64,000 nt of DNA, taken from contig NZ_RCVM01000004.1 in NCBI RefSeq assembly GCF_003686955.1, positions 42,739-106,738 of the forward strand. The letters are read 5' to 3'. The translations under genes and the position numbers were made by a program. Under the pieces are notes generated by a model that was not told the origin of the DNA, did no database searches, and saw only the letters and a list, made by a program, of their open reading frames with translations. Each line of letters begins with the position of its first letter. Position 1 is the first letter of the stretch. The DNA comes from Streptococcus hillyeri. GTDB lineage: Bacteria > Bacillota > Bacilli > Lactobacillales > Streptococcaceae. This document shows, piece after piece, positions 1 through 9,649 of the stretch.

Positions 1-153
1 GGAACCATTATGGATGCCGATCAAATTATTGTCCTTGATAAAGGTGAGATTGTGGGACGTGGTACCCATGATGAGCTCATGCAGACCAATGACATCTACC
101 GTGAAATTGCCAATTCACAGCTGAATAATCAATCATTGACGGAGGAGGGATAA
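1..153 (+). CDS. ABC exporter half-transporter, C-terminal end only
   Basis: The window opens inside this gene. The visible 50 residues are the tail of an ABC exporter ATPase: a stretch around residues 8-24 (IIVLDKGEIVGRGTHDEL) is the D-loop/H-loop distal segment that follows the switch histidine in MsbA-type exporters. It ends at a TAA one base before the next ATG, and its last codons contain the GGAGGAGGG ribosome binding site of the downstream half-transporter. The two are therefore translationally coupled and very likely form a heterodimeric exporter. Substrate cannot be read from this fragment. Confidence 0.85.
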   Translation, partial: GTIMDADQIIVLDKGEIVGRGTHDELMQTNDIYREIANSQLNNQSLTEEG

Positions 154-154
154 G

Positions 155-1936
155 ATGAAAACACCTAAAAATCAATCCGTATTTTTACGTTTGTGGAGCT
201 ACTTAAAGGTTTATAAAACCTCACTCTTCCTAGCTGTCTTCCTTAAAATCATGGCTGCGGTGATGAATGTTTTGGAACCTTTTGTATTGGGACTGGTTAT
301 TACAGAATTAACACAAAATCTTTTAGATATGAGTGCTGGTGTGGAAGGGGCAGCTATTAACACGACCTACATTTTCTGGGTTCTGGTTATCTATGCTATT
401 CGTGCCTTTTTCTATGAGATTGGTGCCTACGGTTCTAACTATTACATCACTCGAACGGTACAAAATAGTATCAAAGATCTTCGCAATGATTTGAGTGAAA
501 AAATCAATCGTATTCCTGTTTCTTATTTTGACAAGCACCAATTTGGAGACATGCTAGGACGCTTTACATCAGATGTTGAGACAGTGTCAAATGCCTTGCA
601 ACAATCTTTCTTACAGATTGTCAATGCGATGATTTCCATCACACTTGTTGTGGCGATGGTGCTTTACCTCAATGCTCAATTAGCGATTGTGGTTATCCTT
701 AGCATTCCTTTGACTTATGTGACTGCGCAAGCCATTCTCAAAAAATCTCAGCCTTATTTCAAGCGACAGGCCAAGGTTTTGGGGGATATGAACGGATTTG
801 TTCAGGAAAATTTGACAGGTTTTAATGTCTTAAAACTTTACGGGCGTGAAGAAGCATCTGCAGCAGAATTTGCAAGAATCACCGATGAATTACAGGATGT
901 TGGCTTCAAAGCTAGTTTCATGTCTGGAATCATGATGCCTGTCCTTCATGCTATCTCAGATATGGCATATCTGATTGTAGCAGTCCTTGGTGGGCTTCAG
1001 GTAATGGCTGGTAAAATGGCAATTGGTAATATTCAAGCCTTTGTTCAATATACCTTCCAACTCGGACAACCGATTCAAACCTTAACCCAGCTAGCAGGTA
1101 TTCTCCAATCAGCCAAATCTTCTTTAGAACGTATTTTTGAAGTCTTGGATGAAGCTGATGAAGCAAGTACCGTTTCCGAGCACTTGACTAAGGACTTGAC
1201 AGGTCAAGTGAGCTTTAAAAACGTTAACTTCCAATATGTTGAAAACAAACCTCTCATCCGTGACTTTAACCTAGAAGTTAAGCCTGGTGAAATGGTCGCT
1301 ATTGTCGGACCTACTGGAGCAGGTAAGACTACTTTGATCAATCTTCTCATGCGTTTCTATGATGTGACAGATGGTGCGATTACCGTTGATGGACATGATA
1401 TTCGTAACCTGTCACGACAAGAATATCGCCAGCAATTTGGGATGGTTCTTCAAGACGCTTGGCTTTATGAAGGAAGTATCAAAGAAAACCTTCGCTTTGG
1501 TAATCTTGAAGCAACTGACGAGGAAATCATTGAAGCAGCCAAAGCAGCTAACGTGGATCATTTCATCCGTACCCTACCAGGCGGTTACAATATGGAAATG
1601 AACCAAGAGTCATCAAATATTTCACTTGGACAAAAACAACTCTTGACCATTGCGCGTGCGCTTTTAGCTGATCCGAAAATTTTGATTTTGGATGAAGCCA
1701 CATCATCAGTAGACACACGCTTGGAATTATTGATTCAAAAAGCCATGAAACGCTTGATGCAAGGTCGCACCAGCTTTGTCATTGCCCACCGCTTATCTAC
1801 CATTCAAGAGGCAGATAAAATTCTGGTCCTTAAAGATGGACAAATTATTGAGCAAGGAAACCATGACAGCTTGCTTGCTGATAAAGGTTTCTACCATGAC
1901 CTTTATATGAGTCAGTTCTCAGAAAAGGAAGCTTGA
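155..1936 (+). CDS. ABC multidrug-type exporter, membrane plus ATPase half-transporter
   Basis: The 593-residue protein has the standard exporter layout: an N-terminal six-helix membrane domain (about residues 15-320) followed by a nucleotide-binding domain. Walker A GPTGAGKTT lies near residue 385 and Walker B ILILDEATS near 510, with the catalytic glutamate present. The signature is SLGQK near 489 rather than LSGGQ. Heterodimeric exporters of the BmrCD/PatAB type carry one canonical and one degenerate ATP site, and this half keeps a canonical Walker B. The strong SD GGAGGAGGG overlaps the end of the partner gene. Export of drugs, peptides or lipids is inferred from family; the substrate is unknown. 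Confidence 0.85.
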   Translation: MKTPKNQSVFLRLWSYLKVYKTSLFLAVFLKIMAAVMNVLEPFVLGLVITELTQNLLDMSAGVEGAAINTTYIFWVLVIYAIRAFFYEIGAYGSNYYITRTVQNSIKDLRNDLSEKINRIPVSYFDKHQFGDMLGRFTSDVETVSNALQQSFLQIVNAMISITLVVAMVLYLNAQLAIVVILSIPLTYVTAQAILKKSQPYFKRQAKVLGDMNGFVQENLTGFNVLKLYGREEASAAEFARITDELQDVGFKASFMSGIMMPVLHAISDMAYLIVAVLGGLQVMAGKMAIGNIQAFVQYTFQLGQPIQTLTQLAGILQSAKSSLERIFEVLDEADEASTVSEHLTKDLTGQVSFKNVNFQYVENKPLIRDFNLEVKPGEMVAIVGPTGAGKTTLINLLMRFYDVTDGAITVDGHDIRNLSRQEYRQQFGMVLQDAWLYEGSIKENLRFGNLEATDEEIIEAAKAANVDHFIRTLPGGYNMEMNQESSNISLGQKQLLTIARALLADPKILILDEATSSVDTRLELLIQKAMKRLMQGRTSFVIAHRLSTIQEADKILVLKDGQIIEQGNHDSLLADKGFYHDLYMSQFSEKEA

Positions 1937-1940
1937 GTAA

Positions 1941-1979
1941 AAAAGAATCGCTTGACCAAACGGTCAGGCTCTTCTTTTT
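1941..1979 (+). terminator. Rho-independent terminator after the ABC exporter
   Basis: Arms 1943-1957 and 1962-1976 form an imperfect stem (TGACC-AAAC-GGTCA core) that ends in a run of T five bases after the exporter stop codon. Confidence 0.7.
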
Positions 1980-2059
1980 AGTGCCCCAAAACTGATATGT
2001 GACCGTAGTTTTATCTAACGTGTCGTAGACTAGCTAGAACTGACTTTATATGATATAGC

Positions 2060-2098
2060 AAAATAAGCCCTCACTAAGCATAAGTGAAGGCCTATTTT
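2060..2098 (-). terminator. Terminator of the MurM-like gene
   Basis: On the minus strand a stem built from AATAGGCCTTCACT and AGTGAGGGCTTATT ends in TTTT, 20 bases beyond the stop of the transferase gene. The 1980-2059 interval between the two convergent terminators shows nothing recognisable. Confidence 0.7.
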
Positions 2099-2117
2099 GG
2101 TGCATTTGGGTTCTTTT

Positions 2118-3335
2118 TTAACCTCCGCGACGTAATTGCTTACGTAGTTTGTAGGCAAGATTTGAGAGGTGATATAAGAGAGTGTTAACAGGAAGGTTGA
2201 ACTCTCCGATAAATTCCTCAATAGTAGGATTGAATTTTGATTTAAAGTGATAGAGACCACCTTCAAGTTGGTTTTCAATTCCCCCCATATTTTGGCTAGA
2301 TATTCCCAATTCAAAGGCATGGTTCATGGTTTCATACCAAGTGAGAACAGGAGCGTTGAATTGTTTAAAGGTGTCGTCCATACCAGCGTATAAATTTTCA
2401 GATGTGCTCCCGAAATTGAGTGAAAGGGTTGCTGCTAATGGAAGAGTTGTTTGTCCCTTTTCATAGAAGCTTTGGAAGAAATCAAGTTCCTTTTCGAGAC
2501 GTTTTTGGTTCTCTTGATTTTCCTTTAGTTTTCCTGGGGATGTTTTTTCGCTAAATCTAGAAAAATCTACTTGAGCTTTAGTGAGCTGAGTGTGAAGAAG
2601 TTCTATTTTTTTAGAAACATCAATTTGTACTAGGGTAATAAATGAATCTTCTGGATAGGTATCAATCAATTTCTCATAATAAGTAAGATTACGTAAATTA
2701 ATCTGCTTACGGCTCTCTGTTTTTTTCATTAGTTCTGCAAATGTAGGGAGCAATTCAGCACCACCAAATATGACTTCTAGTCCCTTATTTCGTGCAGTTC
2801 TAATTTCTTGCTTAGTTCGTTTAGGAAGACTATCTAGAGAGAAGTTTTTAGCGTAAACATTAGCCTGAAAGCGTGGCTGGATATTCTCAGCAATATCTTG
2901 AGTTCTGCCACCCCAATCAGCACCAAGGTTTTGCAGAAGTTGTACAATGGCTAAACTGTCAATATTGTCATGGCGGCTATTGTCATCTTGAAAGGCTTGA
3001 AGATGGATGTTAGGGTCAAACTTGATAAAGAGCGCACGCTTTTTCTTACCAAATGCCTTTAGAGATGACATAACAAAGCTAACGAGTTCTTTGTCTGAGT
3101 AATCCATAACAGGACCACGAGGAATATAAAGCATGGTAAAGCCTAGTGGAAGTGGCTTGATGAGGATACTGGCTGACGCAACCAATTCTCCATTTCGATA
3201 AAAACCAATACGCTCGTTATCCCAGTTATCTTTTATTTTTGCCCAGTTTGAACTCTGCAATAAATTCGCTTGATGACTTGATTTGACAAAATCGTCATGT
3301 TCTTGGGCAGAAATGCCAATTTTATAGGTTAACAT
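2118..3335 (-). CDS. FemABX-family peptidoglycan interpeptide-bridge aminoacyltransferase (MurM/FemX-like)
   Basis: This 405-residue protein matches the FemABX family in length and layout: two GNAT-like subdomains interrupted by a helical arm. The arm is visible as a charged coiled coil at about residues 245-300 (KKIELLHTQLTKAQ ... RLEKELDFFQSFYEKG). Family members use aminoacyl-tRNA to add amino acids to the lipid II stem peptide in the cytoplasm and set cross-bridge structure and beta-lactam tolerance. ATG 3335 is preferred over an upstream GTG at 3350 because it begins the conserved LTYKIGIS start. It overlaps the end of the upstream Cof hydrolase gene by seven bases, so the two form an operon. 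Whether it adds the first or second bridge residue cannot be told. Confidence 0.85.
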   Translation of the reverse strand: MLTYKIGISAQEHDDFVKSSHQANLLQSSNWAKIKDNWDNERIGFYRNGELVASASILIKPLPLGFTMLYIPRGPVMDYSDKELVSFVMSSLKAFGKKKRALFIKFDPNIHLQAFQDDNSRHDNIDSLAIVQLLQNLGADWGGRTQDIAENIQPRFQANVYAKNFSLDSLPKRTKQEIRTARNKGLEVIFGGAELLPTFAELMKKTESRKQINLRNLTYYEKLIDTYPEDSFITLVQIDVSKKIELLHTQLTKAQVDFSRFSEKTSPGKLKENQENQKRLEKELDFFQSFYEKGQTTLPLAATLSLNFGSTSENLYAGMDDTFKQFNAPVLTWYETMNHAFELGISSQNMGGIENQLEGGLYHFKSKFNPTIEEFIGEFNLPVNTLLYHLSNLAYKLRKQLRRGG

Positions 3336-4144
3336 GATTTCAACACCCACTCACGAATAGCGTAGGCTACTCCACTTTCATTATTTGATTTGGTGATGTG
3401 TTTAGCGAGAGCTTTTACACTGTCAACTCCATTTTCCATGACAACAGGTATGCCAACAACTTCAAGCATGGCACGATCGTTTTCTTCGTCGCCGATGGCC
3501 ATTGTTTCTTCCATTGAAATGCCCAATTTTTCAGCGAGGTGAATAATAGCAGAGCCCTTGCTGGCAGTTTTATTGATAATTTCAAGATAAAACGGTTTAG
3601 ATTTGACAATGGTGTATTTGTCGTAAAAGGTTTGAGGGATTTTAGCAATAGCAGCATCTAGAATTTCAGGTTCGTCAATCATCATGATTTTGACAATCTC
3701 TTTATCAGTCATCTCCTCAGGCGTGCGGTAAAAGACTGGCATTCCAACAAGTGTCGCTTCATGAATGGTGTATTTACCAATATTTCGGTTAGCTGTGTAA
3801 ATACCTTCCTTAGTAATGGCGTGCATGTGGACCCCTAGTTGACGACTGAGGTATTCAATTTCTAAATAGTCCTCATAAATCAGAGCATCTTTCACGATGT
3901 CTTGTCCTGTTGCTGTATCTTGAACGAGGGCACCGTTAAAAGTAATGACATAGTCTCCCTCATCTTTGAGATTGAGTTCGGTTAGCAAGTCTTGAACACC
4001 GGCAATTGGGCGTCCCGTTGTGATAACGACTTTTACGCCTTGTTTTTTAGCTTCTTGCACAGCTTCAAAAACTTCTGGAGTGATTTTACGGTCATCAGTA
4101 ATTAATGTTCCGTCAATGTCGACAGCGACCAATTGAATTGTCAT
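3329..4144 (-). CDS. Cof-type HAD-IIB hydrolase (sugar-phosphate phosphatase type)
   Basis: The protein carries all HAD motifs: DIDGT with nucleophile and acid/base aspartates at residues 8 and 10, TTGRP (motif II), a conserved lysine in KGSAI, and GDEENDRAM (motif IV). The large cap between motifs II and III places it in the Cof/IIB subgroup, which dephosphorylates sugar phosphates, FMN or PLP. Start 4144 is chosen because AGAGGA lies just upstream; the longer frame to 4168 lacks an SD. It overlaps the MurM-like gene by seven bases. The specific substrate cannot be inferred. Confidence 0.85.
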   Translation of the reverse strand: MTIQLVAVDIDGTLITDDRKITPEVFEAVQEAKKQGVKVVITTGRPIAGVQDLLTELNLKDEGDYVITFNGALVQDTATGQDIVKDALIYEDYLEIEYLSRQLGVHMHAITKEGIYTANRNIGKYTIHEATLVGMPVFYRTPEEMTDKEIVKIMMIDEPEILDAAIAKIPQTFYDKYTIVKSKPFYLEIINKTASKGSAIIHLAEKLGISMEETMAIGDEENDRAMLEVVGIPVVMENGVDSVKALAKHITKSNNESGVAYAIREWVLKSC

Positions 4145-4253
4145 AATATTTCCTCTTCTTATAAACATAGCATATTTTCAACTTACTATTTTACTAAAAA
4201 TGAGAATATTTGTCATTGAATAATGTTGCCGAATCGCCAGTGATAATAAATAG

Positions 4254-4300
4254 AAAACTCCTAAAACCATATCAATGAAAGAATGGTTTTAGGAGTTTTT
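4254..4300. terminator. Strong terminator hairpin downstream of the HD-domain gene
   Basis: A 17-bp near-perfect stem (AAAACTCCTAAAACCAT at 4254-4270 and its complement at 4283-4299) has A/T runs on both sides, so it can terminate in either orientation. It serves the minus-strand HD gene that stops at 4331. Confidence 0.75.
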
Positions 4301-4330
4301 ATAGCCGATTAAGATTTAACTGAAAGATAT

Positions 4331-5638
4331 TTAATCTGAAATTTTTAAACTTGAAAAATGTCCGTCTGAAATACAGGAGAGAAAAACTTCTTTGTCAGCA
4401 ATAAAAAGGTCGTCTTTTATCATCATATCTTTTGGGAAATAGAAACGTTGGTCGCCAAATGTTGACCCAGAAAGTGCAGAAACAAGTGGTGATAGGCTAG
4501 AGAGTTCGGCAAGTTTCCCATTTTTTTGGAGAATTTCAATTTGTGTTCGAGGTTTTTTACTTTCTGGTCGATAAATGTCGTAAGGAAGGTCAAAATTGTG
4601 GTGCTCTGCTGTGTAGTAGTCTGAATCAAAACCAACAGCTGTTACTAACTCCCTCAATAAATCAAGCTGCTCTGCGCTAGCTTTGTCAAAAGTAACTGAA
4701 GCAAATAATTGACGTCTAATAAATCGGCTGGCAAGATCTGCTAAAATCTTATCTTCACTGGTCATCCATGCCTGAAAATAGGTGTTAAGAACACCGTCAT
4801 CAAGAAGCAAGTAGTCTGAGAGTGTTGCTGTTTCTTCAAAAAAAGGTAAAAGTAGTGGCGATGTTTTTGCGAAGAAACTAGGCTCCTGAGTATAGAGACG
4901 GCGAGCTCTCTTGAGAAGATTTTGTAAAAGGACTTCAATGGCACGGCTGGCAGGATGGAAATAAACTTGCATATACATTTGATAACGACTGACAAGATAG
5001 TCTTCAACGGCGTGCATACCCGTGATATCAAATACAATACCATCTGGGTTAGGTCGCATGCTGGTTAAAATTCTCGTTAAATCAAATTGCCCATAATTAG
5101 TTCCTGTATAATAAGAATCTCTAAGCAAATAGTCCATGCGGTCACAGTCAATTTGGCTGGAAATGAGCTGCACGACTTGTTTATTAGGATAAGTATGATT
5201 GATGACACTAGCGACCTTGTCTGGAAAGTCAGGAGACACGCGACGTAATACGGCATTGATTTCCGTTTGTGGACTGGTGATAATCTCCTGTCCCATGGCT
5301 TCATGGTCCGTCTCGAAAAGAAGTTCGAAGGTATGGGAATAAGCCCCGTGACCAATATCATGCAACAGCGCAGCAGCCATTGTCAAGAGGGATTCTTCTG
5401 AATTCCAAAGGTTTGAATAATGGGTTTCAAAATGCTCAGTGATACGTCTTGCAATATCGTAAACACCGAGGCAGTGTGAAAAACGATTGTGCTCAGCACC
5501 ATGAAAGGTAAAACTGGTAGTAGGTACCTGTTTGATGCGACGCAAGCGCTGAAATTCAGCAGTATTGGTTAAATCATAGATGATGTGATGATTAATGTGA
5601 ATGTCATTATGAACGGGGTCTCTAAAAATCTTGTCCAT
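4331..5638 (-). CDS. HD-domain phosphohydrolase (dGTPase/SAMHD1-like)
   Basis: The 435-residue protein starts with FRDPVHNDIHINHHI and contains the metal-binding HD motif in ALLHDIGHGAYSHTFE near residues 105-120, preceded by RFSHCLGVY (first His) and followed by QIDCDRMDYLLRDS. This pattern is typical of the broad bacterial HD family related to dNTP triphosphohydrolases and SAMHD1. Start 5638 is preferred over the frame's first codon at 5764 because AAGGGAG stands nine bases upstream and a promoter lies inside the longer reading. It is monocistronic and divergent from the DUF1934 gene. The true substrate is unknown. Confidence 0.8.
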   Translation of the reverse strand: MDKIFRDPVHNDIHINHHIIYDLTNTAEFQRLRRIKQVPTTSFTFHGAEHNRFSHCLGVYDIARRITEHFETHYSNLWNSEESLLTMAAALLHDIGHGAYSHTFELLFETDHEAMGQEIITSPQTEINAVLRRVSPDFPDKVASVINHTYPNKQVVQLISSQIDCDRMDYLLRDSYYTGTNYGQFDLTRILTSMRPNPDGIVFDITGMHAVEDYLVSRYQMYMQVYFHPASRAIEVLLQNLLKRARRLYTQEPSFFAKTSPLLLPFFEETATLSDYLLLDDGVLNTYFQAWMTSEDKILADLASRFIRRQLFASVTFDKASAEQLDLLRELVTAVGFDSDYYTAEHHNFDLPYDIYRPESKKPRTQIEILQKNGKLAELSSLSPLVSALSGSTFGDQRFYFPKDMMIKDDLFIADKEVFLSCISDGHFSSLKISD

Positions 5639-5668
5639 GACCGTGCTCCCTTGAGTTGATACAAATTT

Positions 5669-5697
5669 ATTGTAGCAAAAATTGTGCATTTTGTCAG
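5669..5697 (-). promoter_or_regulatory. Promoter of the HD-domain gene
   Basis: On the minus strand CTGACA (5692-5697) and TACAAT (5669-5674) are separated by 17 bp, with a TG before the -10. It overlaps the divergent promoter at 5691-5719. Confidence 0.65.
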
Positions 5698-5719
5698 AAA
5701 TTGGTAAAATGGCTATAGT
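5691..5719 (+). promoter_or_regulatory. Promoter of the DUF1934 gene
   Basis: TTGTCA (5691-5696) and TATAGT (5714-5719) are 17 bp apart. Its -35 box is the complement of the divergent promoter's -35, so polymerase can occupy only one at a time. Confidence 0.6.
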
Positions 5720-5790
5720 AATCGAAAGAAGGGATGTTAAAGCCATAAACAGGCATAAGAACACTCTTATGACCGTTTGTGAAGAGGTAT

Positions 5791-6174
5791 ATGAAAATTA
5801 CGATAAAAAATAAGATTCAAATGGGAAGTGAGACAGAACTAATTCATGAAGAGCATCAGGGTGAATTAACCATAAAAGGGGATTACCATTACTTGGTTTA
5901 TCAGAATGAAGAAGCTGAAAAGGTTGTTCTGAAGTTTAAATTGGATGAACTCTTGATGACACGTTTTTCAAAACCGCAGTCGTTGATGCGTTTTGTGGCA
6001 AATGAGCTAGCTCTTTGTTCCATTCCAACTCCAATGGGAACGCAAAAAATGGTGACAAAGACCCATCACTTTGAATTAAGTCAGGATGTGTTAACCTTGT
6101 CTTATGAGTTGTTACCACATGCGGAATCTGAAGATGCTTTAGCGACTTATCAGATAAGCATTTCGTGGCTCTAG
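5791..6174 (+). CDS. DUF1934 (YwiB-like) calycin-type protein
   Basis: A cytoplasmic protein of about 127 residues with alternating beta-strand pattern (MKITIKNKIQMGSETELI ... TLSYELLPH), matching the DUF1934/YwiB family whose structures are calycin-like barrels of unknown role. The frame opens at a GTG at 5779 but ATG 5791 is the more typical family start; the only purine-rich stretch is AGAGG at 5783-5787, close to either. It lies between the HD gene and rapZ, and is often next to such genes in streptococci. Function is not known. Confidence 0.7.
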   Translation: MKITIKNKIQMGSETELIHEEHQGELTIKGDYHYLVYQNEEAEKVVLKFKLDELLMTRFSKPQSLMRFVANELALCSIPTPMGTQKMVTKTHHFELSQDVLTLSYELLPHAESEDALATYQISISWL

Positions 6175-6279
6175 GAAGAATAGAGTGTTTAGTCATTATC
6201 AAAATAGAAAGTGAAGAGCGTTGGGTATGAGAATGATGCGATACATTTCTTGTGACGTTAACGCTTAGGAGAATTTAGA

Positions 6280-7167
6280 ATGACAAAAAAAATTAACCTT
6301 GTAATTGTGACTGGTATGAGCGGTGCAGGAAAAACAGTCGCTATCCAGTCTTTTGAAGATTTAGGATATTTTACCATTGATAATATGCCACCGGCACTTC
6401 TTCCAAAATTTTTGGAATTAGTCATGCACACTGAGGATAATGATAAGGTTGCGCTAGTGATTGATATGCGTAGCCGTTCCTTCTTTTTAGAAATCAGTGG
6501 TATTTTGGATAATTTGGAAAATGCGGAAGATCTTGACTTCAAGATTTTATTTTTGGATGCCACTGATGGTGAGCTGGTGTCACGCTACAAGGAAACACGC
6601 CGTAGCCATCCTTTAGCAGCAGATGGGCGCGTGTTGGACGGTATCAAGTTAGAACGTGAACTCTTGTCTCCTCTTAAGAGCATGAGTCAAAATGTGGTTG
6701 ATACCAGTGAATTAACGCCTCGTCAACTGCGTCAAACTATATCAGAACAGTTCTCTTCGCAGGACAGTCAAGTTGGTTTTCGTATTGAAGTCGTCTCTTT
6801 TGGATTTAAATACGGATTGCCACTGGATGCAGACTTGGTTTTTGATGTGCGTTTTTTACCAAACCCTCACTATGTTCCAGAACTTCGTGAAAAGACTGGG
6901 CTAGACAAAGCAGTTTATGACTACGTGATGAGCTTTGATGAGAGTAATGGCTTCTACGAGAAATGGCTTCATTTGATGACTTCTATTTTGCCAGGCTATC
7001 AAAAAGAAGGAAAATCAGTTCTCACGATTGCAGTAGGCTGTACAGGTGGTCAGCATAGAAGCACTGCTTTTGCCCACCGTCTAGCGCAAGACTTACAGAA
7101 AGATTGGGTTGTCAATGAAAGTCACCGTGACAAAGACCGCCGTAAGGAAACGGTGAACCGCTCATGA
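6280..7167 (+). CDS. rapZ: RapZ/YvcJ nucleotide-binding protein
   Basis: The 295-residue protein has a Walker A loop GMSGAGKT at residues 12-19 and the family hallmark GCTGGQHRS near residue 255. RapZ is an RNA-binding adaptor controlling GlmS synthesis in enterobacteria; in Firmicutes the homologue YvcJ binds and hydrolyses nucleotides and affects competence and cell-wall precursor balance. It is the first gene of the canonical rapZ-glmR-whiA operon and its stop overlaps the next start (ATGA). The 100-bp leader contains a possible stem (AGCGTT at 6217 with AACGCT near 6262) just before the SD AGGAG. Confidence 0.95.
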   Translation: MTKKINLVIVTGMSGAGKTVAIQSFEDLGYFTIDNMPPALLPKFLELVMHTEDNDKVALVIDMRSRSFFLEISGILDNLENAEDLDFKILFLDATDGELVSRYKETRRSHPLAADGRVLDGIKLERELLSPLKSMSQNVVDTSELTPRQLRQTISEQFSSQDSQVGFRIEVVSFGFKYGLPLDADLVFDVRFLPNPHYVPELREKTGLDKAVYDYVMSFDESNGFYEKWLHLMTSILPGYQKEGKSVLTIAVGCTGGQHRSTAFAHRLAQDLQKDWVVNESHRDKDRRKETVNRS

Positions 7168-8141
7168 GAAAACCCATTATAACTGTTATTGGCGGTGGGA
7201 CAGGAATTCCTGTTATCTTAAATAGTCTCCGCCGTGAAGAGGTGGATCTGAGAGCGATTGTGACGGTTGCAGATGATGGTGGTTCTTCAGGAGAGTTGCG
7301 CACAGCCATGCAGTTGACTCCTCCAGGTGATTTGAGAAATGTTTTGGTTGCTATGTCTGATATGCCAAAGTTCTATGAGCAGATTTTCCAATATCGATTT
7401 AAAGACTCTGATGGTCCCTTATCAGGGCACCCGTTGGGAAATCTAATCATCGCTGGTATTTCAGAAATGCAAGGTTCTACCTACAATGCCATGCAGATTT
7501 TAACCAAATTTTTCCATACCACAGGGAAAATTTACCCCTCTAGCGAGCAAGCTTTGACTCTCCACGCTGTTTTTCAAGATGGTCACGAAGTTGTTGGTGA
7601 AAGCCATATAGCAGATTATCAAGGCATGATTGACCATGTTTTTGTCACCAATACCTATAACGATGAGGAGCCGACAGCTAGCCGCAAGGTGGTTGAGACG
7701 ATTATGGAGAGCAATATGATTGTCCTTGGACCAGGGTCGCTCTTTACCTCTATTTTGCCAAATTTGGTGATTCCAGAAATTCGTGAAGCACTTCTTGCGA
7801 CCAAGGCTCAGGTGGTCTATGTCTGCAACATCATGACCCAGTACGGTGAAACAGAGCATTTTACGGATGCGGATCATGTGGCAGTACTAAATCGTCACCT
7901 AGGGACAGATGTTATTGATACGGTTCTCGTCAATATTGAGCCTGTCCCCCAAAGTTACATGAATCGCAACCATTTTGACGAGTATTTGGTTCAGGTTGAG
8001 CACGATTTTAAAGGACTTTCAGAACTCTCGAAACGCGTGATTTCTTCAAACTTTTTACGTTTGGAAAATGGCGGAGCTTTCCACGATGGCGACTTAGTGG
8101 TTGAGGAACTCCTTACCTTATTAAGAGGGGTGAAAGAATGA
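7164..8141 (+). CDS. glmR: GlmR/YvcK gluconeogenesis and cell-wall regulator
   Basis: A 325-residue YvcK-family protein beginning with the Rossmann-type loop GGGTGIP (residues 10-16) and carrying GDLRN and GPGSLFTS motifs. In Bacillus, YvcK/GlmR binds UDP-GlcNAc and stimulates GlmS, steering carbon to peptidoglycan. It overlaps both neighbours by four bases (ATGA), so the three proteins should be made in a fixed ratio. glmS itself is encoded 14 kb away in this window. Confidence 0.93.
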   Translation: MRKPIITVIGGGTGIPVILNSLRREEVDLRAIVTVADDGGSSGELRTAMQLTPPGDLRNVLVAMSDMPKFYEQIFQYRFKDSDGPLSGHPLGNLIIAGISEMQGSTYNAMQILTKFFHTTGKIYPSSEQALTLHAVFQDGHEVVGESHIADYQGMIDHVFVTNTYNDEEPTASRKVVETIMESNMIVLGPGSLFTSILPNLVIPEIREALLATKAQVVYVCNIMTQYGETEHFTDADHVAVLNRHLGTDVIDTVLVNIEPVPQSYMNRNHFDEYLVQVEHDFKGLSELSKRVISSNFLRLENGGAFHDGDLVVEELLTLLRGVKE

Positions 8142-9049
8142 GTTTTACCACAAAAACAAAAGAAGAGCTGCTTAGCCAAGCCCTTCTAGACAAAAATGAA
8201 CTATCTGCCCTCATTAAAATGTCTGGGAGTTTGGGATTAACAGGTCAAGGCTTAACGCTCTCAATTATCACAGAAAATGCCAAAATGGCGCGACATATTT
8301 ACAACCTTTTGGAAAATCTTTATTCTGTTACGCCAGAGATTCGACATCATCAAAAAGCTAATTTGCGTAAAAATCGTGTTTACACCGTTGTGGTTACAGA
8401 AAATGTCAATGACATGCTCTCTGATTTACAACTAGCCGATTCTGTTTTTGGTTTTGAAACTGGGATTGAAAGTTCTGTTTTGGAAGATGATGAAGCGGGG
8501 CGCAGCTATTTGCGAGGAGCTTTTTTAGCGACAGGTTCCATCCGAAATCCCGAATCAGGAAAATACCAATTAGAAATCGCCTCTGTTTACCTTGATCACG
8601 CAGAGGATTTAGCCGCTCTCATGCAAAAATTCATGCTAGATGCCAAGGTGATTGAGCGGAAAAGCGGTGCAGTGACCTATTTGCAAAAGGCAGAGGACAT
8701 TATGGATTTCTTGATAGTCATCGGTGCCATGACAGCCAAGCAGGTCTTTGAAGAAGTCAAGGTGATGCGAGAAGCACGTAACGACATCAATCGTGCGAAT
8801 AACGCCGAAACAGCCAATATTGCTAGAACAGTCAATGCCAGTGTCAAAACCATCAATAACATTGTTAAAATTATGGGGACGATAGGACTAGAGAGTTTAC
8901 CAGTTGAACTTCAGGAAATCGCAACACTCCGCGTGAATAATCCCGATTTTACTATCCAACAATTAGCCGATAGCTTAGAGCCCCCACTCACAAAAAGTGG
9001 TGTTAACCACCGCCTAAGAAAAATCAACAAAATAGCAGAAGAAATCTAA
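8138..9049 (+). CDS. whiA: WhiA-family DNA-binding protein
   Basis: The 303-residue protein has the WhiA architecture: an N-terminal degenerate LAGLIDADG endonuclease-like domain (with [18 protein letters not shown] near residue 125) and a C-terminal helix-turn-helix segment ([25 protein letters not shown]). It acts as a transcription or chromosome-segregation factor; the nuclease residues are normally lost in this family. It is the third gene of the rapZ operon, with an ATGA overlap to glmR. Confidence 0.93.
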   Translation: MSFTTKTKEELLSQALLDKNELSALIKMSGSLGLTGQGLTLSIITENAKMARHIYNLLENLYSVTPEIRHHQKANLRKNRVYTVVVTENVNDMLSDLQLADSVFGFETGIESSVLEDDEAGRSYLRGAFLATGSIRNPESGKYQLEIASVYLDHAEDLAALMQKFMLDAKVIERKSGAVTYLQKAEDIMDFLIVIGAMTAKQVFEEVKVMREARNDINRANNAETANIARTVNASVKTINNIVKIMGTIGLESLPVELQEIATLRVNNPDFTIQQLADSLEPPLTKSGVNHRLRKINKIAEEI

Positions 9050-9071
9050 CTGAGATAGAGAGACTATTAAG

Positions 9072-9106
9072 AAATAGATTTCATATTGAAGGTAAATCTA
9101 TTTATC
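9072..9106 (+). terminator. Possible weak terminator after whiA
   Basis: AAATAGATTT (9072-9081) and AAATCTATTT (9094-9103) form a 10-bp stem with only a short T run, 22 bases after the whiA stop codon. Confidence 0.4.
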
Positions 9107-9649
9107 CATAATGAATAGGCGCAGAGGTTTAGCGGATTTTAAATCAGCTTCCTATTTTTACGAGCGATAGCGAGCAAATAAAAGATACTTCCGCCGTGAT
9201 GAAAGTTTCAGAAATGGATAAAATTCAATATTTCTGACACTCGGAATATTTGAGACTAATTGAACACGCCTACAATGCTATTAATTTAGACTCACTTTTC
9301 TAAATGCTTATCGTATCGTCGTCAAGCTCCCTAAAATTCTTTGCATTGCTTAACGGCTTTGTATCTTGAATTAGGCTCAAACATTAGTCAACCTCAAATA
9401 GTCCAGTGGACTATTTGAGGTTGGAAATAAAGCAGGCTACAGCCTGTGTCAAATACCCGTAGGAAGTCTGTTTGTGTCTGTTATCGTGTTTTAGCTTTAA
9501 AATAGTAAATTCGTTTAAGATAGACTGTCTCAGTCACAATGAATTCCCCGTCAACATATGGTTTTTTAATAATATCTTATTGTTGGTATTTTCTGCAATC
9601 ATTACGAGCGACGAAGTCGCCACAACTAGCACTTTCCGCAGTGGTGATA
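9107..9649. other. Gene-free stretch with one perfect palindrome
   Basis: No supported gene is present. At 9390-9422 there is a perfect 33-bp palindrome, 16-base arms AACCTCAAATAGTCCA and its complement around a single G. The rest has no coding signal that I can support; it may hold decayed gene fragments. Confidence 0.6.
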
